DNA from: Micromonospora sp. NBRC 110009
GTDB taxonomy: Bacteria > Actinomycetota > Actinomycetes > Mycobacteriales > Micromonosporaceae
Assembly (NCBI RefSeq): GCF_030518795.1
Contig: NZ_CP130427.1
Coordinates: forward strand, 6,386,001 to 6,450,000
Length of the DNA: 64,000 nt
Reading direction: 5' to 3'
This document shows, in pieces, positions 42,877 through 50,982 of the stretch. Under the pieces are notes generated by a model. It was not told the DNA's origin and did not search any database. It saw nothing but the letters and a program-made list of their open reading frames with translations. Position 1 is the stretch's first letter, and each line of letters begins with the position of its first letter. The position numbers and the translations under genes were made by a program.

Positions 42877-44268
42877 ATGTCATCACCCTCGATGCGGATC
42901 CTCGCCTCCACCCTGATCATGGCATTTGCCGGGACGACCCTGCTGGCCTGCGGTGACGACGAGCCGAAATCCGACAGTTCCCAGATAACCGTGTGGAGCC
43001 TGGAAGACGTGGCGGACCGGGTCAACGCCACGAAGGCGATCATCGCCGACTACACGGCGAAGACGGGCGTGAAGGTCAATCTGGTCACCGTCAACGAGGA
43101 CCAGTTCCCCTCCCTGATCGCCTCCAGTGCCGCCGCCGGCGACCTGCCCGACGTGGTCGGCTCGGTGTCGCTCGCCGGAGTGCGCACGCTCGGCGGCAAC
43201 GACCTGCTGGACCCGGACGCCAACAAGCGGGTCGTCGACAAGCTCGGTCGCGACACCTTCTCGGCCCGTGCCCTGGAACTGACCAGTGAGGGCGGCAAGC
43301 AGCTCTCCGTCCCCAGTGACGGGTGGGGCCAACTGCTGGTCTACCGCAAGGACCTGTTCGCCGCCGCCGGCCTGCCCGCCCCCGACACGTACGAGAAGAT
43401 CGCCGCCGCGGCGGCGAAGCTCAACACCGGCGGCGTCGCCGGCATCACCGCGGCGACCGCCCCCGGCGACGTGTTCACCCAGCAGACCTTCGAACACCTC
43501 GCGCTCGCCAACAACTGCCAGCTCACCGACGACTCCGGCAAGGTCACCCTCGACTCCCCCGAGTGCGTCGAGGCGTTCCGCTTCTACGGCGAGCTGATGC
43601 GCGACCACTCGGTCAAGGGCGCGCAGGACGTGGACACCACCCGGGCCACCTACTTCGCCGGCAAGGCGGCCATGCTGATCTGGTCGCCGTTCATCCTCGA
43701 CGAGCTGGCCGGGCTGCGGAACGACGCCAAGCCCACCTGCCCGCAGTGCCAGTCCGACCCGGCCTGGCTGGCCAAGAACAGCGGCTTCGTCACCGGGATC
43801 AAGGGCCCGAACGGCACCGAGCCGGCCCAGTACGGCGAGATCAGCTCCTGGGCGGTGCTCGACGGGGCGGCCGACTCGGCGACGTCCTTCGTGGAATACA
43901 TGCTCTCCGACGGCTACCCACGCTGGTTCGGCATGTCCCCGGAGGGGCGCTTCCCGGCGCGCACCGGCACCGCGGAGGACAAGCAGAAGTTCCTCACCGC
44001 CTGGAACACCAGCCAGGCCGGGGTGGACCGCAAGCAGCCCCTGTCCGCGGTCTACGGCGAGGACGTGCTCGCCACCCTGCGCAAGAGCCCGGACACCTTC
44101 CAACGCTGGGGACTCCCCCAGGGCCAGGGGAAGCTGGTCGGGGCGATCCTCGGCGAGTTGCCCGTGCCGAAGGCACTGGCCGACGTGATCTCCGGAAAGT
44201 CCGACGCCGCGGCCGCCGCTGGCCGGGCGAAGAAGGACGTCGAGGCGATCGCCAAGGGCGTCAATTGA
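42877..44268 (+). CDS. ABC transporter sugar-binding lipoprotein
   Basis: A protein of about 463 residues. It has a short lipoprotein signal ending in the lipobox LLAC (MRILASTLIMAFAGTTLLACGDD), so it should be anchored outside the membrane. The mature part is an extracellular solute-binding protein of family 1: ITVWSLEDVADRVNATKAI, IIADYTAKTG, LPDVVGSVSLAG, YFAGKAAMLIWSPF. The ATG at 42877 follows GAGGAG eight bases upstream; an earlier in-frame ATG at 42850 lacks such a site. It delivers a sugar to the two permeases encoded next. Confidence 0.92.
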   Translation: MSSPSMRILASTLIMAFAGTTLLACGDDEPKSDSSQITVWSLEDVADRVNATKAIIADYTAKTGVKVNLVTVNEDQFPSLIASSAAAGDLPDVVGSVSLAGVRTLGGNDLLDPDANKRVVDKLGRDTFSARALELTSEGGKQLSVPSDGWGQLLVYRKDLFAAAGLPAPDTYEKIAAAAAKLNTGGVAGITAATAPGDVFTQQTFEHLALANNCQLTDDSGKVTLDSPECVEAFRFYGELMRDHSVKGAQDVDTTRATYFAGKAAMLIWSPFILDELAGLRNDAKPTCPQCQSDPAWLAKNSGFVTGIKGPNGTEPAQYGEISSWAVLDGAADSATSFVEYMLSDGYPRWFGMSPEGRFPARTGTAEDKQKFLTAWNTSQAGVDRKQPLSAVYGEDVLATLRKSPDTFQRWGLPQGQGKLVGAILGELPVPKALADVISGKSDAAAAAGRAKKDVEAIAKGVN

Positions 44269-45221
44269 CCACCACCGCGCCGGAGGCCGGCCGCTCCCCC
44301 GCCCGGGAGCGGCCCCGCCCCGGCAGACGCCCGCTCACCCTGCGCCGCCGCGAGTCCCGGGCCGGGCTCGCGCTGGTCACCCCCACCCTGCTCGTCGTGG
44401 TCGCGGTGATCGGCATCCCCATCGTCTGGACCGTGGTGCTGGCCTTCCAACGGGTACGCCTGGCGACCCTGCGCCGGACCGGCCTCTTCGGCGAGCTGAC
44501 GCTGGACAACTTCGACCGGGTGCTGCACACCCCCGGCTTCGCCGACACGCTCTGGACGACGGTGCTCTACAGCCTCGGCGGCACCGTCGGGTCGATCCTC
44601 GTCGGCCTGGTCGCGGCGCTGGTCGTCCGCCGGCCGTTCCGGGGCCGCACCGTGGTCCGGGCGTCGATGCTGCTGCCGTACGTGGCGCCGGTGGTCGCGA
44701 TGGCGTTCGTCTGGCAGGTGATGCTCGACCCGCAGCTCGGCATCGTCAACGACTGGGGGCGGCGGTTCCTCGGCTGGGACGCGCCGATCCCCTTCCTGTC
44801 CCAGGACTCCACCGCGCTCTGGACCGTCATCGCGTTCGAGGCGTGGCGGTACTTCCCGTTCGCCTTTCTGTTCCTGCTGGCCCGGCTCCAAGCGGTGCCG
44901 GGCGAGCTGGAGGAGGCGGCCCGGGTGGACGGGGCCACCCCGACCCAGCGGTTCCGGCACATCCTGCTGCCCCAGCTCCTGCCGGTGATCGCGCTGCTCG
45001 GCGTGCTGCGCTTCATCATGACGTTCAACAAGTTCGACGACGTCTACCTGCTCACCGGCGGCTCCGCCGGCACCGAGGTGGTCAGCGTCCGGGTCTACCA
45101 GTTCCTCACCGCGCGGACCGACATCGGCGCGGCGGCGGCGCAGGCGGTCGTGCTGGCCGTGGTGCTGATCGTGTTCGTCGCGATCTACCTGCGTTTCTTC
45201 AGCGGACGACGGGAGGCGTGA
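44265..45221 (+). CDS. ABC sugar transporter permease, first subunit
   Basis: A membrane protein of about 318 residues with six helices and the permease EAA loop EEAARVDGATPTQRFRHILLP. It is of the MalF/UgpA type. The TTG at 44265 overlaps the stop of the binding-protein gene by four bases (TTGA). A Pro/Arg-rich N-terminal segment precedes the first helix. It would pair with the next permease. No ATPase gene is present, so a shared ATPase elsewhere (such as MsiK in actinomycetes) probably powers it. Confidence 0.9.
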   Translation: MTTTAPEAGRSPARERPRPGRRPLTLRRRESRAGLALVTPTLLVVVAVIGIPIVWTVVLAFQRVRLATLRRTGLFGELTLDNFDRVLHTPGFADTLWTTVLYSLGGTVGSILVGLVAALVVRRPFRGRTVVRASMLLPYVAPVVAMAFVWQVMLDPQLGIVNDWGRRFLGWDAPIPFLSQDSTALWTVIAFEAWRYFPFAFLFLLARLQAVPGELEEAARVDGATPTQRFRHILLPQLLPVIALLGVLRFIMTFNKFDDVYLLTGGSAGTEVVSVRVYQFLTARTDIGAAAAQAVVLAVVLIVFVAIYLRFFSGRREA

Positions 45222-46087
45222 TGGACCGGGACCGGATCGAGACGGTGAGCCTGCGCTGGCTGCGCCGGCTGGTGATCGCCGTCTTCCTGCTCGTCACCCT
45301 GCTGCCGTTCTGGTACATGCTGGTGCTGTCGGTGCGCCCCATCGAGCGGCTGCTGCTCGACCCGGGCTCGCTGCTGGTGCCGTTCGGCGAGCTGACCGTC
45401 GCCACGTACACCGAGGTGCTCAAGGCCACCGAGGACGGCGGCCAGGGCTTCCTCACCTTCATCCGCAACAGCGGCCTCGTCGCGCTCTCCGCCACGGTGC
45501 TCACGCTGCTGGTCGCCATCCCCGGCGCGTACGCGGTGTCCCGGCTGCGGTTCTTCGGCCGACGGCAGGTCAGCGCGCTCTTCCTGGCCGTCTACCTGTT
45601 CCCGTCGATCGTCATCGCGATCCCGCTCTTCGTGGTCTTCACCCGGGCCGGGCTGCGCGGGTCGCTGTTCGGGCTGGTGCTGGTCTACATCTCGCAGACC
45701 CTGCCGGTCTCGGTCTACATGCTCAAGAACTACTTCGAGACCATCCCGGTCAGCCTGGAGGAATCCGCCGCGATCGACGGCGCCAGCCGGCTCGGCATCA
45801 TCCGCCGGGTCAGCCTGCCCCTCGCGGCCCCGTCGGTGATGGCCGTCGCCCTATACGACTTCATGATCGCCTGGAACGAGTTCCTCTTCGCGCTGCTCTT
45901 CCTGGTCGACCGGCCCAACCGGTGGACCGTCTCGCTGGGGCTGTCGCTGCTCTCCGACGGCGTCGAGGTGCCGAAGACGGTGCTGATGGCCGGGTCGGTG
46001 ATCCTCACCCTGCCCATCGTGGTCCTCTTCTTCGCCAGCGAACGGCTGCTCACCGAGGGACTCACCAGCGGCGCGGAGAAGGGTTGA
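45221..46087 (+). CDS. ABC sugar transporter permease, second subunit
   Basis: A membrane protein of about 288 residues of the MalG/UgpE type, with six helices and the EAA loop EESAAIDGASRLGIIRRVSLP. The ATG at 45221 overlaps the previous stop by one base and has a GGGAGG ribosome site. Together with the preceding permease and the lipoprotein it forms a carbohydrate importer. The sugar is probably the substrate of the divergent dehydrogenase, isomerase and glycoside hydrolase. Confidence 0.9.
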   Translation: MDRDRIETVSLRWLRRLVIAVFLLVTLLPFWYMLVLSVRPIERLLLDPGSLLVPFGELTVATYTEVLKATEDGGQGFLTFIRNSGLVALSATVLTLLVAIPGAYAVSRLRFFGRRQVSALFLAVYLFPSIVIAIPLFVVFTRAGLRGSLFGLVLVYISQTLPVSVYMLKNYFETIPVSLEESAAIDGASRLGIIRRVSLPLAAPSVMAVALYDFMIAWNEFLFALLFLVDRPNRWTVSLGLSLLSDGVEVPKTVLMAGSVILTLPIVVLFFASERLLTEGLTSGAEKG

Positions 46088-46151
46088 CCTCGCCTGCCGC
46101 CGAACCGACCGTTCCCGGCACGCCGCCGGCAAGATCAGCTACGGTGACGGC

Positions 46152-46784
46152 ATGGGCAAGCCGACCCGCTGGGTGACCGAGACCAACCCCGGGCACTCGC
46201 AGTGGTACATCGACCGGTTCCGCCGGCTCGCCGCCGAGGGGGCCGACCTGGCCGGCGAGGCGCGGCTGCTGGACACGCTCGTCCCGCCGGGCGCGCGGAT
46301 CCTGGACGCCGGCACCGGCACCGGCCGGGTCGCCGCCGCGCTGGCCGCCCGGGGGCACTCGGTGCTGGGCGTCGACGCCGACCCGGCCCTGATCGAGGCG
46401 GCCCGGGCCGACCACCCCGGGCCGCGCTTCCTCGTCGCCGACCTCGCCGAGCTGGACCTGGCGGCGCAGGGCGAACCGGCGCCGTTCGACGCGGCGGTGG
46501 TCGCCGGCAACGTGATGGTGTTCGTCGCGCCCGGCACCGAGCGGGCGGTGCTCGCCCGGGTCGCCGCCCACGTCCGCCGGGACGGGTTGGTGGTGGTCGG
46601 CTTCGGCACCGACCGGGGCTACCCGCTCACCGACTTCGACGCCGACGCGGTGGCCGCCGGGCTCCGCCTGGAACACCGGTTCGCCACCTGGGACCTGCGC
46701 CCCTGGCGGGAGGACGCCGACTTCGCGGTCACCGTGTTCCGCCGCCCCGCCGGTGAACCTACCGACCCCGACGTGCCGGGCTGA
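46152..46784 (+). CDS. Class I SAM-dependent methyltransferase
   Basis: A protein of 210 residues with motif I ILDAGTGTGRVAAALAARG, acidic motif GVDADPALIEAA and a later AAVVAGNVMVFV. The N-terminus TETNPGHSQWYIDRFRRLAAEG is typical of a methyltransferase subgroup common in actinomycetes. The acceptor molecule is unknown. It is a single gene, 64 bases past the permease stop, and it converges on eccB. Confidence 0.85.
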   Translation: MGKPTRWVTETNPGHSQWYIDRFRRLAAEGADLAGEARLLDTLVPPGARILDAGTGTGRVAAALAARGHSVLGVDADPALIEAARADHPGPRFLVADLAELDLAAQGEPAPFDAAVVAGNVMVFVAPGTERAVLARVAAHVRRDGLVVVGFGTDRGYPLTDFDADAVAAGLRLEHRFATWDLRPWREDADFAVTVFRRPAGEPTDPDVPG

Positions 46785-46807
46785 GCGGCGGCCCGGCTCT
46801 TCCCCGG

Positions 46808-48190
46808 TCAGGCCGGGGCGGCGACGGCGCGGGCGGCGGCCGGGTCGAGCGGGCTACCGGCCGGGACCAGGCTGACCAGGCCCGCCGGCAGCCGGACCGG
46901 GCGGACCCCGGCGTAGCCGAGCATGCCGAGCACGTCCGCGCCGGCCAGCACGTACCGCCGGCCCAGGTCGGTGACGACGGAGATCGCGCCACCGGCAGCG
47001 CCCGGCGCCGCCGCGGACTCGACCACCGCGCCCCGGCCCGGCTCGACCACCACCCGGTCGGCGAGGCCGCCACCGCCGGCCGAGGTCCGCGCGGCGGCCG
47101 ACAGGTCCGGCGGGGCGACCTCCACCCGGATCTCCCGTACGCCGGTGTCATCGCCGACCCGGGCGCAGAGCGCGCCGCCGGCCACGCCGGCCAGCCGGGG
47201 CGGCACGGCCGGCGGGGCGGTCGGCCCGGTGGGCACCCGGTCGGGGCGCTTGGGCAGGGCGGCGAACCGGCCGAGGGTGATCGGCTTCGGGTCGCCCTGA
47301 CCGGTGCGGGCGAGCAGCAGGGCGGCCTGGAGTTCGGTGATGCCGGCCAGGCCGTCCCGCTCCGCGACCGCGTACTGGCGACCGCCCCCGGAGTTGCGGA
47401 CCAGGTAGACGTCGCCGACGGTGGCGCCGGTGACCCGGTCCGACGGCGTGCCCAGGCCGGGGACCGGGGGCGGCACCAGGTCGACGCCGGCCGGCACGGT
47501 GTTGAGCAGCGCCGCGGCCGCCGGAACGGCCCGGTCCCGGGTGGCGGCCAGCGCGGCCAGCACCCGGTCGGTGTCGCGCAGCAGGTAGCGGTGGTCGTGC
47601 CAGAGCAGGTGCAGGCTGCCGTCCGGGTGACGGAGCAGCAGACCCTGCTCGCCCAGCGGCCGGCCGCCGGCGACCTCCCGCCCGATCAGCACCGCCGAGC
47701 GGCCCGCCGTGGGCCCCGACTCCGGGTCGGCGAGCGAGCAGACGGTCCATGGACCGCGCGCGAGCCGACCGGGCGCGGGCAGCGAGTCCGGCGCGTCGGC
47801 GATGCCGCGCGGCCGGCCGCGCGGCACACCGTCGATCGACCGGCGGGAGACCAGGACCGTCTTCGGGTGCTCCGCCCCGATGATCAGCAGCGCGGAGGCG
47901 TAGTTGAGCACCGGGTGCAGCGTCTCCTCCCGGTAGACGAACCGCGCCCCGGACTCCTTCTCCACGACCACCGCGCCCGGGTCGCGCCAGGAACTGCCGC
48001 CGCCGGCGAAGAGGCCGTACAGCGCGACCCCGCCGAGCGCGATCGCGGCGACCAGCACGCTGGCCAGGCCCGCGCCGGCCAGCCGCCGGAAGGGCGACTG
48101 GGCGGGGTCGGTCTCCCGCATGACGAGCGCCGCGACCGCCCGCTGGACGGTGAACTGGTACGAGTGGAGCTGGTCCTGCCGCGACGGCAT
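46808..48190 (-). CDS. eccB: Type VII secretion protein EccB
   Basis: A protein of about 460 residues that matches EccB: the N-terminal MPSRQDQLHSYQFTVQRAVAALVMRETDP, a single membrane helix (LASVLVAAIALGGVALYGLF), and a long exported part with PGAVVVEKESGARFVY and GRYLLRDTDR-like blocks. EccB is part of the ESX membrane complex. None of the usual partners (EccC, EccD, MycP, EsxA/B) is present nearby, so this copy is isolated. The ATG at 48190 gives the normal family start. Confidence 0.88.
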   Translation of the reverse strand: MPSRQDQLHSYQFTVQRAVAALVMRETDPAQSPFRRLAGAGLASVLVAAIALGGVALYGLFAGGGSSWRDPGAVVVEKESGARFVYREETLHPVLNYASALLIIGAEHPKTVLVSRRSIDGVPRGRPRGIADAPDSLPAPGRLARGPWTVCSLADPESGPTAGRSAVLIGREVAGGRPLGEQGLLLRHPDGSLHLLWHDHRYLLRDTDRVLAALAATRDRAVPAAAALLNTVPAGVDLVPPPVPGLGTPSDRVTGATVGDVYLVRNSGGGRQYAVAERDGLAGITELQAALLLARTGQGDPKPITLGRFAALPKRPDRVPTGPTAPPAVPPRLAGVAGGALCARVGDDTGVREIRVEVAPPDLSAAARTSAGGGGLADRVVVEPGRGAVVESAAAPGAAGGAISVVTDLGRRYVLAGADVLGMLGYAGVRPVRLPAGLVSLVPAGSPLDPAAARAVAAPA

Positions 48191-48426
48191 CGGGTCCCTT
48201 TCGCCTGGTTCGTCGGCGCACAGGATAGACGCTCCGTCGATCCCCTGTGGACCCTGCGTGTCGTCAGCCGGCCGGGGCCGATCGGGCGTGCGTCTCGTCC
48301 ATCCGCACCGCGACGAGCAGGCCGGAGGCGGCGGTGAGTCCCGCCACCGCCCAGGTGGCTCCCCGGATGCCGGCAAGATCCGCGATCTGAAGCCGGGGAA
48401 TCCACCGGTGGAGGGCGTGGTTGGCG
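48191..48426. other. Non-coding stretch upstream of eccB, with possible MFS remnant
   Basis: The gap from eccB to the CstR-like gene is 304 bases; this part lies before the two operators. On the minus strand the frame ending at 48264 reads IRGATWAVAGLTAASGLLVAVRM, which resembles the last helix and tail of an MFS transporter. No start, ribosome site or upstream helices support a gene, so it may be a remnant or chance. Nothing else was recognised. Confidence 0.25.
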
Positions 48427-48442
48427 ATACCCGTGGGGGTAT
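48427..48442. promoter_or_regulatory. CsoR/CstR-type operator, copy 1
   Basis: ATACCCGTGGGGGTAT is a G/C-tract palindrome flanked by AT, the form bound by CsoR-family repressors. It lies 53 bases before the start of the CstR-like gene, with a second copy just downstream. Confidence 0.7.
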
Positions 48443-48456
48443 ATGCTGGCGAGGCG

Positions 48457-48472
48457 GTACCCCCTGGGGTAT
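48457..48472. promoter_or_regulatory. CsoR/CstR-type operator, copy 2
   Basis: GTACCCCCTGGGGTAT repeats the operator pattern 30 bases after copy 1, about three helical turns, and ends 22 bases before the start of the repressor gene. It supports autoregulation. Confidence 0.75.
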
Positions 48473-48494
48473 CTTGAACGCAGGAGGTAAGGCC

Positions 48495-48764
48495 GTGAAG
48501 CTTCAACCCGAGATGACCAGCGAGGCGCTGACCCGGCTCAAGCGGGCCCGCGGACAGCTCAACGCCGTCATCGACATGATGGAGAACGGCGAGGACTGCC
48601 GGGCGGCCCTGACCCAGCTGGCCGCCGTGTCCAAGGCCATCGACCGGGCCGGCTTCAAGATCATCGCGTCCGGTATGCGGCACTGCGGCACCGCCCGCGA
48701 CCGGGGCGAGGAGCCGGAGATGACCGAGGAGGAGCTGGAGAAGCTCTTCCTCGCCCTGGCCTGA
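48495..48764 (+). CDS. CsoR-family repressor, probably persulfide-sensing CstR
   Basis: A protein of 89 residues, all helical, of the CsoR/RcnR family: LTRLKRARGQLNAVIDMMENGEDC, then FKIIASGMRHC. The two conserved cysteines are at about 35 and 64. The copper-binding His expected four residues before the second Cys is replaced by Gly, so copper sensing is unlikely. The next genes encode persulfide dioxygenase and rhodanese-type proteins, as in cst operons, so it is best called CstR-like. The GTG at 48495 has AGGAGG seven bases upstream. Two operator copies lie just upstream and one before the next gene. Confidence 0.85.
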   Translation: MKLQPEMTSEALTRLKRARGQLNAVIDMMENGEDCRAALTQLAAVSKAIDRAGFKIIASGMRHCGTARDRGEEPEMTEEELEKLFLALA

Positions 48765-48776
48765 GCGAGGAATCCT

Positions 48777-48808
48777 CCGCCCCCGCCGCCTGATCGCGGC
48801 GGGGGCGG
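48777..48808. terminator. GC-rich hairpin after the CstR-like gene
   Basis: A perfect 13-base stem (CCGCCCCCGCCGC with its complement) closes a 6-base loop CTGATC twelve bases past the repressor stop. There is no U tract after it. It probably ends the repressor transcript or reduces read-through, so the next operator at 48849 can control its own promoter. Confidence 0.7.
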
Positions 48809-48848
48809 GTAAGCGCGCCCGTGACCCGGGCCGAAGTCCGCCTCCTAC

Positions 48849-48864
48849 ATACCCCCAGGGGTGT
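48849..48864. promoter_or_regulatory. CsoR/CstR-type operator, copy 3
   Basis: ATACCCCCAGGGGTGT is the third copy of the operator, placed 26 bases before the start of the MBL-rhodanese gene. It shows that the sulfur genes have their own controlled promoter in addition to the one before the repressor. Confidence 0.72.
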
Positions 48865-48889
48865 GTAGGGAATGGAAGGAGAACGGCAT

Positions 48890-50290
48890 ATGTCAGTCGA
48901 GGTGTCCGTCATCGCGACGTCCTCGCTCGGCGACCGCAGCTACCTGGCCTCCGACGGTCAGGCGGCGATCGTGGTCGACCCGCAGCGCGACATCGACCGG
49001 ATCCTGTACCTCGCCGGAGCCAAGGGGGTGCGGATCACCCATGTGGTGGAGACGCACGTCCACAACGACTACGTCTCCGGCGGACTGGAGCTGGCCCGGA
49101 TCACCGGCGCGCGGTATCTGGTGGCCGCGGCCGACGAGGTCGGTTTCGACCGGCTGCCGGTCGCCGACGGCGACGTGCTGCCCGTCTCCGACACGCTGCG
49201 ACTGCGGGTGGTCGCCACCCCGGGCCACACCTTCCACCACCTGTCGTACGTGCTCGACGAGGCCGCCGACGGGGGCTGGCAGCCCGCGGGCGTCTTCACC
49301 GGTGGGTCGCTGCTGTTCGGCACCACCGGACGCACCGACCTGCTCGGCCAGGAGCACGCCCACGAGCTGGCCCACCACCAGCACGCCTCGGCGCGGCGCC
49401 TCGCCGACCTGCTGCCCGACGGGGCCCAGGTGTGGCCGACCCACGGCTTCGGCAGCTTCTGTTCGGCCAGCCAGGCCGACGCCCCCGACTCCACCATCGG
49501 CCGGGAGAAGCGGGCCAACCCGGTGCTGCGGCTGGCCGCCGACGAGTTCGCCACCGAGACCCTGGCGGGCCTGGACGCCTACCCGGCGTACTACGCCCAC
49601 ATGGGCGTGGCGAACACCGCCGGCCCCGCCCCGGTCGACCTCACCCCGGTCACCCGCGCCGACGCGGACCAACTGCGCGAGCGGATCGCCGCCGGCGAGT
49701 GGGTGGTCGACCTGCGACACCGCAAGGCGTACGCGGCCTCGCACGTGGCCGGCACGGTCAGCCTCGGGCTGGACGGGCCGATGTCCACCTGGCTCGGCTG
49801 GCTGATCGACCGGGGCACCCCGGTCACCCTGCTCGCCGAGACGCCGGAGCAGGTCGCCGACGCCCAGCGGGAACTGGTCCGGATCGGCATCGACCGGCCC
49901 GCCGCGCAGGCCACCGGAGCAGCCGAGCAGTGGGCCGCCGAGCCCGGGCAACTCCGCGAGCTGCGGCTGGCCGACTTCCCGGCCCTCGCCGCGGCCCGTA
50001 CCGGAAACACCCCGGCCGGCCTGCCCACCCCGGACGTCGTCCTTGACGTGCGGATGACCAACGAGTGGCGCTCCGGCCACGTCGAGAACGCCTTGCACAT
50101 CCCGCTGCCGGACCTGCCCCGGCGGCTCGCCGACGTACCGGCCGGCGCGGTCTGGGTGCACTGTGGCTCCGGTTACCGCGCCACCGCCGCCGCGTCGCTG
50201 CTGGCCAACGCCGGCCGCGAGGTCGTCGTCATCGACGACAGGTTCGACCGGGCCGAGGCGGCGGGCGTCGCCATGGCCGACAACGCCTGA
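48890..50290 (+). CDS. MBL-fold persulfide dioxygenase fused to two rhodanese domains (CstB-like)
   Basis: A protein of 466 residues. The metallo-beta-lactamase domain (about 1-250) has the iron-binding pattern HVHND near residue 56, PGHTFHH near 110 and GRTDLLG. Two rhodanese domains follow: the first (VVDLRHRKAYAASHVAGT) lacks a catalytic Cys, while the second has Cys in VHCGSGYRATAA near 424. CstB proteins oxidise persulfides and transfer sulfur. The ATG at 48890 has AAGGAG seven bases upstream, better than the ATG at 48872. It starts the structural part of the operon. Confidence 0.88.
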   Translation: MSVEVSVIATSSLGDRSYLASDGQAAIVVDPQRDIDRILYLAGAKGVRITHVVETHVHNDYVSGGLELARITGARYLVAAADEVGFDRLPVADGDVLPVSDTLRLRVVATPGHTFHHLSYVLDEAADGGWQPAGVFTGGSLLFGTTGRTDLLGQEHAHELAHHQHASARRLADLLPDGAQVWPTHGFGSFCSASQADAPDSTIGREKRANPVLRLAADEFATETLAGLDAYPAYYAHMGVANTAGPAPVDLTPVTRADADQLRERIAAGEWVVDLRHRKAYAASHVAGTVSLGLDGPMSTWLGWLIDRGTPVTLLAETPEQVADAQRELVRIGIDRPAAQATGAAEQWAAEPGQLRELRLADFPALAAARTGNTPAGLPTPDVVLDVRMTNEWRSGHVENALHIPLPDLPRRLADVPAGAVWVHCGSGYRATAAASLLANAGREVVVIDDRFDRAEAAGVAMADNA

Positions 50291-50382
50291 CCCCGTGCCC
50301 GAGACCGGCCGGCGCGCCCTGCGCCGGCCGGCGTCCCACCCTGCCCGCCAGCCACGGCGGTTCGTCCCCCGAAAGAGGAGAA

Positions 50383-50982
50383 ATGAGCACTTCCGAGTCC
50401 ACCCGCCCGGCCACCCTGGACGCCCTCACTCTCCGTGAACTGATCGGCGCCGGGCGCTCCCCTCGACTGCTCGACGTGCGCACCCCGGCCGAATTCGAGA
50501 CCGTGCACATCCCCGGCGCCTACAACGTTCCGCTGGACCTGCTCAAGGAGCACCGCGAGGAACTGCGTAACCACCTGGCCGAGGACGTGGTGCTGATCTG
50601 CCGGTCGGGCGCCCGCGCCAGGCAGGCCGAGCAGGCCCTCGCCGAGGTCGGGCTGCCGAACCTGAAGGTCCTCGACGGCGGCATGCTCGCCTGGCAGACG
50701 GCGAACGCGCCGGTCAAGCAGGGCACCTCCCGCTGGGACCTGGAGCGGCAGGTCCGCCTGGTCGCCGGTTCCATCGTGCTGGCCAGCATCCTCGGCTCGG
50801 TGTTCGTGCCGGGCCTGAAGTGGGTCGCCGGGTTCATCGGCGCCGGCCTCACCTTCGCCGCCGTCACCAACACCTGCGCGATGGGCATGCTGCTGAGCAA
50901 GCTGCCGTACAACCGAGGCGCCAGCTGCGACCTGGACACCATCGTGGGCCAGCTGCGCGAGGGCACCGGGGGCCGGGCATGA
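50383..50982 (+). CDS. Rhodanese domain protein with C-terminal DUF2892-type membrane segment
   Basis: A protein of 199 residues. The rhodanese domain (about 15-110) has the active-site loop ICRSGARARQ with Cys73. The C-terminal part (about 120-175) holds two hydrophobic helices around VAGFIGAGLTFAAVTNTCAMGMLLSKLPYN, the DUF2892 pattern, so the sulfurtransferase is tethered to the membrane. It would pass sulfane sulfur between carriers. GAGGAG lies four bases before the ATG at 50383. The stop overlaps the TauE gene by four bases. Confidence 0.88.
   Translation: MSTSESTRPATLDALTLRELIGAGRSPRLLDVRTPAEFETVHIPGAYNVPLDLLKEHREELRNHLAEDVVLICRSGARARQAEQALAEVGLPNLKVLDGGMLAWQTANAPVKQGTSRWDLERQVRLVAGSIVLASILGSVFVPGLKWVAGFIGAGLTFAAVTNTCAMGMLLSKLPYNRGASCDLDTIVGQLREGTGGRA

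Noticed and set aside
48264..48383. Short hydrophobic minus-strand frame resembling the end of an MFS transporter
   Set aside because: No start, ribosome site or other helices; kept only as a possible remnant.
48495..48764. Copper sensor CsoR
   Set aside because: The His of the copper site is replaced by Gly and the neighbours are sulfur genes, so CstR fits better.
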